From Moritella sp. F3 (GTDB lineage: Bacteria; Pseudomonadota; Gammaproteobacteria; Enterobacterales; Moritellaceae): 64,000 bases of DNA. Position 1 is the first letter of the stretch; every line of letters begins with the position of its first letter. The notes under the pieces are model-generated. The model made no database searches, was not told the DNA's origin, and was given only the letters and a program-made list of their open reading frames with translations. Positions 8,223-16,997 of the stretch are shown here, in pieces. The stretch spans positions 348,569-412,568 of the forward strand of contig NZ_BLRL01000002.1 in assembly GCF_015082335.1 (NCBI RefSeq). The letters are read 5' to 3'. The position numbers were made by a program, and so were the translations under genes.

Positions 8223-10109
8223 CTAGCTTAATTTAAAGAAATTCAATATCATTTTTTGTTCTTCAGATAAACGCGCTAGTTCTTCACTCGCCTGATTACT
8301 TTGATCGATACCAGCAACGTTTTGAGTCACCATATCTGACGCTTGCATCACGTTAGCAGCAATATCTTGGGTCACTGCTGATTGTTCGTGAGAAGCCGTC
8401 GATACCAGCGTGTTCATATCTGAAATCAGTGACACAGAATGAGAGATATCAGTAAAGCAATGACTGACCGTTTGCGCGATCTGGCGTGAGCCTTGGATCA
8501 ACTCAACATTACTGTTCATATAACTGTCTGCTTTTTCAGATTGTTCTTGCAGCTTAGTGATTATTTCCTGAATGTTCACCGTTGATTCTTGCGTTTTCGC
8601 CGCTAATGCGCGTACTTCGTCCGCAACAACAGCAAAACCACGCCCCTGCTCACCCGCTCGCGCTGCTTCAATTGCGGCATTCAAGGCTAATAAATTCGTT
8701 TGCTGTGAAATAGTATTAATCACATCAACAACACTACCAATTTCAATCGAGTAGGCCCTTAGCTGATTAACCATCAAGGTTGATTCTTGCACCGATACTT
8801 CAATACGCTTGGTGATCGCATCTGACTCTTGTAGCGCATCGTTACCACGACTCACACTATCAATCGCATTATTGGCAGCATCTTCGGCATTACTGGCATT
8901 TAGACTGACTTCCGCTGCAGTACTCGACAGTTCATTCACGGCTGTAGCGACTTGCTCGATTTGTGCAATTTCATGTTGTGAATTGGTTGCGGCCTCCCCC
9001 ATCACAGCGGCCAGTTCTACCGACGCCGATGATACATTGTCAGAAATAGCATGGGTTCGCTGCACTACATCTTGTAATTCATGTAGCAGGACGAGCATGC
9101 TGGCATAAATACCCGTGGTTGCTTTACCAGTTGTGCTCACTGCAGTTAAATCACCACGTGCCATTTTTTCCATTAAATTAGAGATATCTTCTGGTTCGCC
9201 ACCGATTGGCGCATAAATATACTTCACAATGAAGAAGTAAAAAATAACGATAGCCACAATGACAGCGATGAATAAGAACATTAATGAACCGACTAGGTTG
9301 GCATTACTCGCCGCGTTAATATCCTTCCCATATTCATAGCTCGCCACAATCCAGTTACGTACTGATAGCTTGTTGGTGACAACAGAAACCATTTCGCCGT
9401 TAACTTCATATGTAAAACGACTAATACCTTGGTTTACCTGCTCATACTGTGGGCGAACTTGAAACATGTTTTTGCCTAGCAGTTGAGTATCTTTGCTCGA
9501 CATAACATAACCGTCATCACGATAAACGAAGATTTGGTTATCACTGGTTAATGAGGTAATAAAACCGGTAATATTATCTAAATCGATATCAATCGACAGT
9601 GCCGCCACCGTTTGATTATTATGATAAATAGGCACAACCAAAGAAATGATATTTTGTTTGGTTAACGCATTTTGGTACGCTTTGGTGATAATTATTTTTT
9701 CATTATCATAGAAAATACGGCTGTACCATTCTCGGTTAAGTGCTTTAGCATTGAAGTTAGCAACATAACCGCCGCCTTCAATCGCGCGGCCATCTTTTAA
9801 GCCAATAAATATATTTTCAATACCATCAATTTTATTAATAAAATGACGGGTTTTCTGTACCGCGCGTTCGACCGATAGTGGCTCACCATTATCACCGAAC
9901 TCGAAAGAAACCGCGTTCAAAGCATCAAAATAACGCATTAATTTTTCATCTAATGCTTTCGCGATTAACCGCGATTGGCTATCCATTTTATCTTCATAAT
10001 TAGTGTGGCTAAAACTATCGAAAGCGCTATAACCAAAAAAGGTAATAGCACCACAAATAGTAATTACTAAAGAAGCGAAAAAAACTAGGATTCTATATTT
10101 CAACGTCAT
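8223..10109 (-). CDS. Methyl-accepting chemotaxis protein with dCache sensor
   Basis: 628 residues. TM1 (~7-29) is followed by a periplasmic double-Cache-like domain (~35-270), TM2 (~276-300), a short HAMP region (~300-350, with [20 protein letters not shown]) and a cytoplasmic signalling coiled coil. The conserved hairpin tip includes [20 protein letters not shown]. The ligand is unknown; dCache domains usually bind small acids, amino acids or amines. A CRP-like site lies ~100 bp upstream. It ends 154 bp before the phosphonate operon on the same strand; the hairpin between them argues for separate transcription. Confidence 0.93.
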   Translation of the reverse strand: MTLKYRILVFFASLVITICGAITFFGYSAFDSFSHTNYEDKMDSQSRLIAKALDEKLMRYFDALNAVSFEFGDNGEPLSVERAVQKTRHFINKIDGIENIFIGLKDGRAIEGGGYVANFNAKALNREWYSRIFYDNEKIIITKAYQNALTKQNIISLVVPIYHNNQTVAALSIDIDLDNITGFITSLTSDNQIFVYRDDGYVMSSKDTQLLGKNMFQVRPQYEQVNQGISRFTYEVNGEMVSVVTNKLSVRNWIVASYEYGKDINAASNANLVGSLMFLFIAVIVAIVIFYFFIVKYIYAPIGGEPEDISNLMEKMARGDLTAVSTTGKATTGIYASMLVLLHELQDVVQRTHAISDNVSSASVELAAVMGEAATNSQHEIAQIEQVATAVNELSSTAAEVSLNASNAEDAANNAIDSVSRGNDALQESDAITKRIEVSVQESTLMVNQLRAYSIEIGSVVDVINTISQQTNLLALNAAIEAARAGEQGRGFAVVADEVRALAAKTQESTVNIQEIITKLQEQSEKADSYMNSNVELIQGSRQIAQTVSHCFTDISHSVSLISDMNTLVSTASHEQSAVTQDIAANVMQASDMVTQNVAGIDQSNQASEELARLSEEQKMILNFFKLS

Positions 10110-10207
10110 AATATGCTCAGAACTGTAAATTAGCCGCGTATTCTATCTTAATAAAATCGCACGTATAGCATTATTTAATAATTAAATACAAGACAACATA
10201 ACGAACC

Positions 10208-10229
10208 AAATGTGATGTAAATCACGCTA
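10208..10229. promoter_or_regulatory. CRP-like binding site
   Basis: TGTGA-TGTAAA-TCACG preceded by AAA matches the CRP consensus (TGTGA-N6-TCACA) in nine of ten core bases. Its centre is ~110 bp before the chemoreceptor start and ~150 bp before the AllA-like gene, so it could serve either divergent gene. The chemoreceptor is favoured because it is closer. Confidence 0.6.
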
Positions 10230-10369
10230 TATAAATTTATATTCGCTTATATAGATATTATGGTTTATGCCTTTAAGACCTACCGCAGTCATCAAAATTA
10301 AACCACTGTCATTAAAACTAAACAATAGAATGCTAATTTAGGCTCTATTCAGCCAAAATAGAGCCTAAC

Positions 10370-11089
10370 ATGACATCTACAACAGCCAATCCAAATATAG
10401 ATTCAAATTTAAATAATGTACCTAATGCCCTATCCAATACTGTGCCTAACTATTTAAATCCAGACATCGCCTCTGACCTGACGTTATTAGATATTCCTAT
10501 TATTGAAGCAACACCAGAAAGCCTAAAAGGCTATGGGTTCTTTGTTGACGAACCTGAGGCATTTAATATTGAGATCACCCGCTGGCCAGCGCAAGGTTGG
10601 CGTAAAGTCGATGAAGATACCGGTGATGAAGGTGGTGTAACGGAAGGTACTTTTATCAGTACTTGGAAAGGGGATTATTTATTTGGTCGTAATAAAGCCG
10701 TTGATGGCCATTATATTATCGGTTATAACCAGCGCCCAGAAATGGCGGTTGATACTCATAATAACAAACCAAGCCAACTCATCTTATGGCATGCCAATTA
10801 CCATCCCGATGGCGGCCAAATGTTTTACCCTAAATCGAATCAGCCATTTTTATTACCACTAGCATTACCGGGGGATGATGTGAAACCACAAGACTTTGTG
10901 TGCTTCTATTTCACTGGTGAGCGCGGCGCCTATATTCATGCCAACGTTTGGCATGAAGGGGTATTTGCGATAGCTGGGGAACAAGAGTTTGCCGATAAGC
11001 AAGGCGCTGTACACGCCCGTGTATCGGTTGATTTTGGCAAAGAATTTAATTGCTTATTACGTGTTGATTTAACTCAGTTACCAAAATAA
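10370..11089 (+). CDS. Ureidoglycolate lyase (AllA)-like cupin-fold protein
   Basis: 239 residues; the region from ~45 on resembles the ureidoglycolate lyase family, which releases glyoxylate and urea from ureidoglycolate in purine breakdown. Visible family-like motifs are LILWHANYHPDGGQMFYP and AYIHANVWHEGVFA; a second Arg/Phe-rich strand near the end (HARVSVDFGKEFN) closes the fold. It is longer than classical AllA (~160 residues), with an Asn/Pro-rich N-terminal ~40 residues of low complexity. No allantoinase, allantoicase or urease gene is adjacent, so the physiological substrate may differ. Confidence 0.65.
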   Translation: MTSTTANPNIDSNLNNVPNALSNTVPNYLNPDIASDLTLLDIPIIEATPESLKGYGFFVDEPEAFNIEITRWPAQGWRKVDEDTGDEGGVTEGTFISTWKGDYLFGRNKAVDGHYIIGYNQRPEMAVDTHNNKPSQLILWHANYHPDGGQMFYPKSNQPFLLPLALPGDDVKPQDFVCFYFTGERGAYIHANVWHEGVFAIAGEQEFADKQGAVHARVSVDFGKEFNCLLRVDLTQLPK

Positions 11090-11127
11090 TTGAGCGTAAC
11101 TTTTAACCGTGACTTTAACAGTACAGC

Positions 11128-11763
11128 TTAACGGTAAAGCGCATCAATTTCGCCATTTTTAATGCGCATATTGACCCGTAGCAGAGCATGTTGGGCAATC
11201 GCCAATACGTCTTTCATGCTCTCATAGCAACCTTTTTCATCCTCACCATAAGCAAAGAAGTTTAACGTCACTTGAAAACCCATACCGCCAGTATCCGGTT
11301 TATCACCCAGCGCTAAATAACAAGTTGGTGATTGTGATAAGCCAATCGCGCCCGCTTTAAAACTCGGCTTCATCGATGATGCCATCGATTGAATATTATT
11401 CATTAACCAATCAATGCTTTTTTGTTGACAATTTTCAGGGATATCTCGGAATAAAATCATTAATCGCGCACTGCATTTTTTGGCATACGGGTATTGTTGG
11501 TCAGTATTATCTTCGAGCGGATTAAACACACAGTCGTTGCTTTCCAGTAGCGAACTTGCCCCATTCACCCATTCAATTAAGGTATAAAACTTTTCAACAA
11601 AGTCCCACGCTTTAAACGGAAGTAGATCTTCGAGTGCACTACGGATCAAATTAGGCTGCTGCTTAAAATCCATATATACACTCGACTCATCCGTTACCAT
11701 ATTCGTCCATGGGTGAGATCTTAACGCTGAGTTATCAATTTTTTTGGAAATAAAAGCGTCCAC
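11128..11763 (-). CDS. Conserved hypothetical protein, function unknown
   Basis: 211 residues with no signal peptide or membrane segment; I do not recognise the family. It has scattered Cys residues and a motif FRDIPENCQQKSIDWLMNN. The start is GTG 11763 with AAAGG just upstream. It follows the DUF3859 gene by 44 bp on the same strand, so the pair is probably co-transcribed, and it converges with the AllA-like gene. It is likely a soluble cytoplasmic protein. Confidence 0.6.
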   Translation of the reverse strand: MDAFISKKIDNSALRSHPWTNMVTDESSVYMDFKQQPNLIRSALEDLLPFKAWDFVEKFYTLIEWVNGASSLLESNDCVFNPLEDNTDQQYPYAKKCSARLMILFRDIPENCQQKSIDWLMNNIQSMASSMKPSFKAGAIGLSQSPTCYLALGDKPDTGGMGFQVTLNFFAYGEDEKGCYESMKDVLAIAQHALLRVNMRIKNGEIDALYR

Positions 11764-11807
11764 AGTTGCTGCCTTTGTTGATGAAATATTATAATGAAAG
11801 AGGGATT

Positions 11808-12203
11808 TTAACAGTGTTCGTGAGATATATTAAAAGTTTTATCCGCTAATACTTTCCCGTCTAGTTCAATCGTCATACGCCAATCACCACATTTATCCGC
11901 AATTGGTTCCCATACTGTGTCACCTAAATAAAACTGCCAATCGTTATTGGTCACATGTACCTCACCAGTAAATGGCGCACGCACATTGCCCTCACTATCT
12001 AAAATACCTGGATGTGCAATACAAAAACGGATCTTCGCGCCACGGGCTTTTTTAATATTCACAACAAAGCCAAATTCAATATCAATTTCAGCGGGTATAT
12101 CGGTTGTGAACTTTTGAATACTCGGTAGGTCTTTCGATTTACTTTGCCACTGTGAATGAATACCATATGTTTGCATTTTAGTAACGGGTTTATATTTGGC
12201 CAT
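11808..12203 (-). CDS. DUF3859 domain protein
   Basis: 131 residues from ATG 12203, chosen over an upstream in-frame codon because GAGGTAA precedes it. The sequence is a single compact beta-rich domain matching DUF3859 as I know it: TYGIHSQWQSKSKDLPSIQK, EIDIEFGFVVNIKKARG, IRFCIAHPGILDSEGN and GDWRMTIELDGKVLADKTFN. It has no signal peptide. The fold resembles an immunoglobulin-like sandwich, but no activity is known. It leads the two-gene unit with the unknown protein downstream. Confidence 0.7.
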   Translation of the reverse strand: MAKYKPVTKMQTYGIHSQWQSKSKDLPSIQKFTTDIPAEIDIEFGFVVNIKKARGAKIRFCIAHPGILDSEGNVRAPFTGEVHVTNNDWQFYLGDTVWEPIADKCGDWRMTIELDGKVLADKTFNISHEHC

Positions 12204-12362
12204 CAAATTACCTCGCGATTCAGTATTTAACGTTATTAGATACATCATATAATACCGAGGGGAGGCTCAAGTGGGAAGATGTAAAAATGTACCTCCATTT
12301 ATCTTCATCAAGTATGATAAGCTTTTAACCTTATAAATATCTTCATAATGTTGGAAGTGCTG

Positions 12363-13289
12363 ATGGCAAAAGATCTTTTTACGACGCTTGATCTTAACTT
12401 ATTGAAAATTTTTCAAATAATCTATCAAGAGCGAAATTTAAGCCGGGCTGCAGAACGTATGCATGTAACCCAGCCAGCAGTGAGCAAAGCGCTTGCTAAA
12501 CTACGCCACCATTTCGGTGATGAGCTATTCATTCGCAGCTACCATGGATTATTAGCCACAGACTTCTCCCAAAATCTCTATAAAAATTTAGGCCCTGCTA
12601 TCAGCTCAGTGAGTGATGCGGTTAACTCTACGGTTGAATTCAAGCCTGAAGATTTATCAGGCCAATTACGCATAAGCATATCGCCATTTCTTATTCATGC
12701 CATTGGTAATGCACTTTATAACAACATCCATCAAGAAGCGCCTGACGTACAATTGCTACTTTTAAACTGGTCTTCGAAAACATTAAGCCATATTCATAAT
12801 AAAGAGATAGATTTAGGCCTAAATTACATGATCGACAATAGCTATAAAGACGTTGTCACTGAACGACTAGGAGAGGATAAATTTTCGGTTTATGTAAGAA
12901 AGAACCATCCATTTACGAGTGAATCAATTACTGGTGAGCAGTTATCTCAGCACCAGATTGTGACCGTTATTAACGCAGATTGGAACTTTACTGAATCCAT
13001 AGCTGAAATAGAATTAAAGAAGCGAGGCTTACCAGCCCATGTCACCCTACGCAGCGAGCTACCAAGTGTATTAGTTAATGAGGTACTAAATAGTGACGCG
13101 ATGTTCCCTAGTTCAAGCTTTTTAAATCATAACAAATCCTCAAATCTAAGAAAAATCTCTCTCTCTAGCGAAGATGATATCGCTGCTTTTCCGGTTGTCA
13201 GTTACAGTCATAAACAACTGCAAAACACTAAAAAACAAACCTGGCTACTTAATCATATTAAAGCTTTATTAAATAACCAAATGGAATGA
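12363..13289 (+). CDS. LysR-family transcriptional regulator
   Basis: 308 residues with a strong N-terminal HTH (LSRAAERMHVTQPAVSKALAKLR, residues ~23-45) and the standard effector domain. The start at ATG 12363 has GGAAG five bases upstream; an earlier in-frame ATG at 12348 has no ribosome site. It lies directly upstream of, and co-directional with, the repeat lipoprotein gene. The last ~20 bases of this CDS belong to a 146-bp segment that recurs before the second lipoprotein gene. Possible regulator of the lipoprotein locus. Confidence 0.87.
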   Translation: MAKDLFTTLDLNLLKIFQIIYQERNLSRAAERMHVTQPAVSKALAKLRHHFGDELFIRSYHGLLATDFSQNLYKNLGPAISSVSDAVNSTVEFKPEDLSGQLRISISPFLIHAIGNALYNNIHQEAPDVQLLLLNWSSKTLSHIHNKEIDLGLNYMIDNSYKDVVTERLGEDKFSVYVRKNHPFTSESITGEQLSQHQIVTVINADWNFTESIAEIELKKRGLPAHVTLRSELPSVLVNEVLNSDAMFPSSSFLNHNKSSNLRKISLSSEDDIAAFPVVSYSHKQLQNTKKQTWLLNHIKALLNNQME

Positions 13290-13415
13290 TTAGCATTCCA
13301 ACTTATTATTTCTACTTATAGCACTATCTCAATATACTTCTCTAACCAGCAAGAACGCTGACTAGAAAGCATGGAAATACACCAACTTACGTTCCATTTA
13401 TTGAGAGATTAAATA
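13270..13415 (+). repeat. 146-bp upstream segment, copy 1
   Basis: This segment runs from the 3' end of the LysR CDS through the ribosome site and ends just before the ATG of the repeat lipoprotein. A segment of the same length and clearly homologous sequence (shared CATTCCAACTTAT, CTCAATATACTT, GGAACGTT-like and TTATTGAGAG blocks) precedes the second lipoprotein at 15636-15781. It marks the left boundary of an ancient tandem duplication. Confidence 0.8.
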
Positions 13416-15506
13416 ATGAAAAAAAGTATCCTCGCGGTAATCATCGCCGGCGCACTTGCTGGTTGTTCTTCTAACGGTTCTAATAATGATAGCCCGACAC
13501 CTGAACCAAAAGAAGGTATTGCAGACGTCATTTATAATGAAGAATTGCATAGCGCAGTCATTAATGGTGATGAAGGTAATAGTGCTGCGATTATTGGCGA
13601 CGGTAACGGTAATGCTGCAATTAAAATTAATGATCAAGCCTTTACTGTTCAAGGCGATGTCATCATTAATGACGAAGGTGACATAGTTGGAACGATTACA
13701 ACTGAAGATGGGGTTGCTATCGCTTACATCAACGACACGGCTTATACATTAAGCGTTAGTAATGGCCGTTTAATTGTAGATAGCGATAAATTAAAACCTG
13801 AATATGGTGATGATAACGGCTGGGATCATGTGCCAACACCTGACAATGATAGCCCAATTATTGATGGCGGTTGGGGTATCTCAGGTGCACCAACCTACGG
13901 TGATATCATAGCAGCCGGTGGCGCTGTCATTATCAAAGGTGACAATGACAACTTTGTTACTATCAGAGCAGACGGCCAAGGTAATGCCGGTATTGTCATT
14001 AACGGTGGTGAACAAACTTATGCAGTTAAAGACGGTGAGCTATTTAACTACGACACCGGTGAGTCAGTTGGTCATATCCAAAAAGACGGCGAGAATTACA
14101 CTGTACGTTTAGATAACGGCACTGAAGTGGTATTCCGTAATGACGATGGCCGTTTATTTGCAGCAGTCATTTCACGTCCAGATGCATCAAACCCGATTAT
14201 TGATGATCACCGCCCTGAAACCACACCACCAACTTATGGTGATATTGTCACAGCCGGTGGCGCTGTCATTATCAAAGGTGATAACGACAACTTCGTTACT
14301 ATCAAAGCAGACGGCCAAGGTAACGCTGGTATTGTCATTAACGGTGGCGAACAAACATACGCAGTTAAAAACGGTGAACTATTTAACTACGAAACCGGTG
14401 AGTCAGTTGGTCATATCCAAAAAGACGGCGAGAATTACACCGTACGCCTAGATAATGGCACTGAAGTGGTATTCCGTAATGACGATGGCCGCCTATTTGC
14501 TGCTGTTATTTCGCGTCCAAATCCAGACAATGACTTACCTGAATACGGTGAAGGTGACTGGGGTATCCCTGGTGCACCAACTTACGGCGATATCTTAATT
14601 GTAGATAACGCCGCTGTTATCCAAGGCGATAACGGTAATCACATGTTTGTTGTTAAACATGAAGACACTTACTACTTCAATGTTAATGGCGCAGATGCTA
14701 GCCCTACACACAAGATCGTAAACGGTGAAGTTCAGACTATTGCTGGTGAATCAACTGGCATCCACGTGCAACAAACTGAAAATGGCGTAGCCTTCCGTAC
14801 TGATAATGGTACTGAAATCGTTTTCCGTAATGATGATGGTCGCTTATTTGCTGCTGTTATTTCGCGTCCAAATCCAGACAATGACTTACCTGAATACGGT
14901 GAAGGTGACTGGGGTATCCCTGGTGCACCAACTTACGGCGATACCTTAATTGTAGATAACGCCGCTGTTATCCAAGGCGATAACGGTAACCACATGTTTG
15001 TTGTTAAACATGAAGACACTTACTACTTCAATGTTAATGGCGCAGATGCTAGCCCTACACACAAGATCGTAAACGGTGAAGTTCAGACTATTGCTGGTGA
15101 ATCAACTGGCATCCACGTGCAACAAACTGAAAATGGCGTAGCCTTCCGTACTGATAATGGTACTGAAATCGTTTTCCGTAATGATGATGGTCGTCTATTT
15201 GCTGCTGTTATTTCACGTCCAGGGGCTGATAATGGCAAGAAACTAGCTTATACCGTATTAACTAAAAATGAGTTTGAGAAGGTATCTATACTAGAACATA
15301 ACGAGTCTGAAGCTTCCATTCTTATCCATAGGGATTACGAGGTAATTGATAGAAGCACCGTTACTATCACAGATAGAAATGGCAATGTTGTCGAGTTTGA
15401 TCACGCTCAAATGGCTGCAGCGAAAGCAAAAGCCAAGGCCCTTTCTAGCGAACAACGCCAACAAATAAAGCAAACAATAAAAACTAAATTACAAACTCGC
15501 TCATAA
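13416..15506 (+). CDS. Repeat-rich surface lipoprotein, function unknown
   Basis: 696 residues. The signal peptide ends in lipobox LAGC (Cys17), so it is a predicted lipoprotein. An N-terminal module (~35-130) resembles the N-terminal module of the paralogue downstream. Four tandem ~113-117-residue modules follow, each beginning PTYGD and ending FRNDDGRLFAAVISRP: two of type A (from ~159 and ~272) and two of type B (from ~388 and ~505). The modules are Asp/Gly/Asn-rich and beta-rich. The C-terminus is a basic helical tail (AKAKALSSEQRQQIKQTIK) shared with the paralogue. I know no family for it; adhesion or matrix binding is only a guess. It has its own terminator. Confidence 0.82.
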   Translation: MKKSILAVIIAGALAGCSSNGSNNDSPTPEPKEGIADVIYNEELHSAVINGDEGNSAAIIGDGNGNAAIKINDQAFTVQGDVIINDEGDIVGTITTEDGVAIAYINDTAYTLSVSNGRLIVDSDKLKPEYGDDNGWDHVPTPDNDSPIIDGGWGISGAPTYGDIIAAGGAVIIKGDNDNFVTIRADGQGNAGIVINGGEQTYAVKDGELFNYDTGESVGHIQKDGENYTVRLDNGTEVVFRNDDGRLFAAVISRPDASNPIIDDHRPETTPPTYGDIVTAGGAVIIKGDNDNFVTIKADGQGNAGIVINGGEQTYAVKNGELFNYETGESVGHIQKDGENYTVRLDNGTEVVFRNDDGRLFAAVISRPNPDNDLPEYGEGDWGIPGAPTYGDILIVDNAAVIQGDNGNHMFVVKHEDTYYFNVNGADASPTHKIVNGEVQTIAGESTGIHVQQTENGVAFRTDNGTEIVFRNDDGRLFAAVISRPNPDNDLPEYGEGDWGIPGAPTYGDTLIVDNAAVIQGDNGNHMFVVKHEDTYYFNVNGADASPTHKIVNGEVQTIAGESTGIHVQQTENGVAFRTDNGTEIVFRNDDGRLFAAVISRPGADNGKKLAYTVLTKNEFEKVSILEHNESEASILIHRDYEVIDRSTVTITDRNGNVVEFDHAQMAAAKAKAKALSSEQRQQIKQTIKTKLQTRS
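13890..14576 (+). repeat. Type A tandem coding repeats (two units, ~339 bp)
   Basis: Units begin at 13890 and 14229 with CCAAC at the same place (339 bp, 113 residues apart). They share long blocks such as GGTGGCGCTGTCATTATC and encode nearly the same protein, but have diverged more at silent sites than the type B pair, so they are the older duplication. Confidence 0.85.
14511..15212 (+). repeat. Type B tandem coding repeats (two units, 351 bp, near identical)
   Basis: Units of 351 bp (117 residues) start at 14511 and 14862. Reading them side by side I see about four mismatches, one of which changes the protein (Ile to Thr after TYGD). Such near identity in a coding repeat indicates very recent duplication or ongoing homogenisation, and predicts copy-number variation between strains. 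Confidence 0.9.
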
Positions 15507-15560
15507 CTAAATCATGAACGTATTTTTAAGACAATAGATCTATCTATTAAATATAGAGTA

Positions 15561-15594
15561 AGGAGCTGTAAGTTATTTACAGCTCCTTTTTTTA
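15561..15594 (+). terminator. Rho-independent terminator after first repeat lipoprotein
   Basis: Perfect 11-bp stem AGGAGCTGTAA / TTACAGCTCCT with a 5-base loop, followed by a run of seven T. It lies 55 bp after the stop codon. The same stem, slightly changed, follows the paralogous gene. Confidence 0.9.
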
Positions 15595-15635
15595 TAAAAA
15601 AATAAAATGAACCTCCACTCCACGCTCAAGCAGTA

Positions 15636-15781
15636 AAATAACCAAACGGAATATTTTGCATTCCAACTTATCACTTCTATTTATACTTCACTCTCAATAT
15701 ACTTATCTCATCAGCAGGAACGCTGCCTAGACAAGAATGGAAACACCCCAAACAACGTTCCACTTATTGAGAGGTTTAATC
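15636..15781 (+). repeat. 146-bp upstream segment, copy 2
   Basis: Homologue of 13270-13415 and of equal length. It includes a remnant of the LysR 3' end (ATAACCAAACGGAAT against ATAACCAAATGGAAT) although no LysR gene is present here. This shows that the duplication started inside the LysR gene. Confidence 0.8.
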
Positions 15782-16894
15782 ATGAAAAAACATATCTTAG
15801 CTATACTAATCGCCAGTACCGTTCTTGCTGGTTGTTCTTCGAATAGCTCTAAAAATGATACGCCACCTCCAGAATCACAAGAAGGCGTTGCTGACGTCAT
15901 TTATAATGAAGAATTACATGGCGCAGTCATTAATGGTGACGAAGGTAATAACGCAGTTATTATTGCGGATGGTAACGGCAACGCTGCCATTACAGTTAAC
16001 GGCCAAGCCTTTACAGTTCAAGGTGATGTGATCGTTAATGACCAAGGAGATATCGTTGGTACAGTTACAACTGATAATGGCGCTGCAATCGCTTACATCG
16101 GTGACACTACTTATACATTAACTGTGATCGATGGCCGTTTAATTATAGACAAAGCTAACCTTATACCTGAATTTGATGAAGATAATGGTTGGGGAAATTC
16201 AGAACACCCTGTCGACAAAGAGCACCCAGAACTTGAAAAACCACCGGAGTTTGTAGTGGGCACAGGTAATGTAAAGTGGGAAGTGTCAACAAATGGCAAT
16301 GACTTCATTCAAATAGACGAAATCAACGGCGACCGTTTTGTTCAAATTGTTAAGGATAAAGACGGTACCATTATTATTCAGGACCAAGACGGTAATCGCA
16401 TAGAACGTCCTGATGCAGGATGGGGTTTTGTTGGCTGGAATGGTGATATGGGTTGGGGCAACCTCCCACCTATATACGATGGAAAATACGCTACAGTAGA
16501 GCTTATTGGTAATGACGATGGTACAAAAAGTCTTAAATTAGCTGGTGAAAATGGTCGTGAACATCATTTTGAAAATACCGCTGTCGCGATACAACCAGAT
16601 GGTTCTATTGGTATTACCAATCACAAAAACATGACCATCTATTTTGTAGAAACTAGTCCACAATCAGGCTACTACACATACACAGGTCAACATGGTGGCG
16701 AATATGTATATAACTCGCATAATGGTCAAGTATATTTCAATAAATATCCTTCGAAGACAAAACCAGAATTAGACAAGCCACAGTTTAATCAGGCTCAAAT
16801 TGAGGCTATAAAAAACAAAGCCAAGGAGCTTTCTACTGAGCAACGCCAACAAATAAAACAAGCAATAAAAACTAAAGTACAAGCGCGTTCATAA
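15782..16894 (+). CDS. Paralogous repeat lipoprotein, function unknown
   Basis: 370 residues from ATG 15782, where GAGAGG precedes and a lipoprotein signal (lipobox LAGC, Cys18) follows; an upstream in-frame ATG is not credible. The N-terminal ~120 residues match the first lipoprotein closely (VADVIYNEELHGAVINGDEG, AITVNGQAFTVQGDVIVND). The middle has different Gly/Asp/Trp-rich beta modules, without the PTYGD repeats. The C-terminal basic tail (KAKELSTEQRQQIKQAIKTK) is again shared. The ends are conserved while the centre is replaced or diverged, which suggests common export or anchoring and different targets. Confidence 0.8.
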   Translation: MKKHILAILIASTVLAGCSSNSSKNDTPPPESQEGVADVIYNEELHGAVINGDEGNNAVIIADGNGNAAITVNGQAFTVQGDVIVNDQGDIVGTVTTDNGAAIAYIGDTTYTLTVIDGRLIIDKANLIPEFDEDNGWGNSEHPVDKEHPELEKPPEFVVGTGNVKWEVSTNGNDFIQIDEINGDRFVQIVKDKDGTIIIQDQDGNRIERPDAGWGFVGWNGDMGWGNLPPIYDGKYATVELIGNDDGTKSLKLAGENGREHHFENTAVAIQPDGSIGITNHKNMTIYFVETSPQSGYYTYTGQHGGEYVYNSHNGQVYFNKYPSKTKPELDKPQFNQAQIEAIKNKAKELSTEQRQQIKQAIKTKVQARS

Positions 16895-16953
16895 CTAAGT
16901 AGTTGAGAGCGTTTGTAATTGTAATACAGCAAGCCTCTCAGATTAATAAAATC

Positions 16954-16982
16954 AAGGAGCTGTAGATTAATTGCAGCTCCTT
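16954..16982 (+). terminator. Terminator-like hairpin after second repeat lipoprotein
   Basis: Stem AAGGAGCTG / CAGCTCCTT extended by one wobble and one A-T pair; homologous to the terminator at 15561 but with only three T after it. It ends 15 bp before the next gene, so read-through into the beta-barrel gene is likely. Confidence 0.6.
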
Positions 16983-16997
16983 TAAAAGGTTCTAGAA

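Noticed and set aside
13398-13652. Minus-strand ORF over the start of the repeat lipoprotein
   Set aside because: Antisense to a gene with a clear lipobox and repeats; no independent evidence.
15737-15781. Longer start for the second lipoprotein
   Set aside because: The extension would hide the lipoprotein signal, and the ribosome site GAGAGG sits before ATG 15782.
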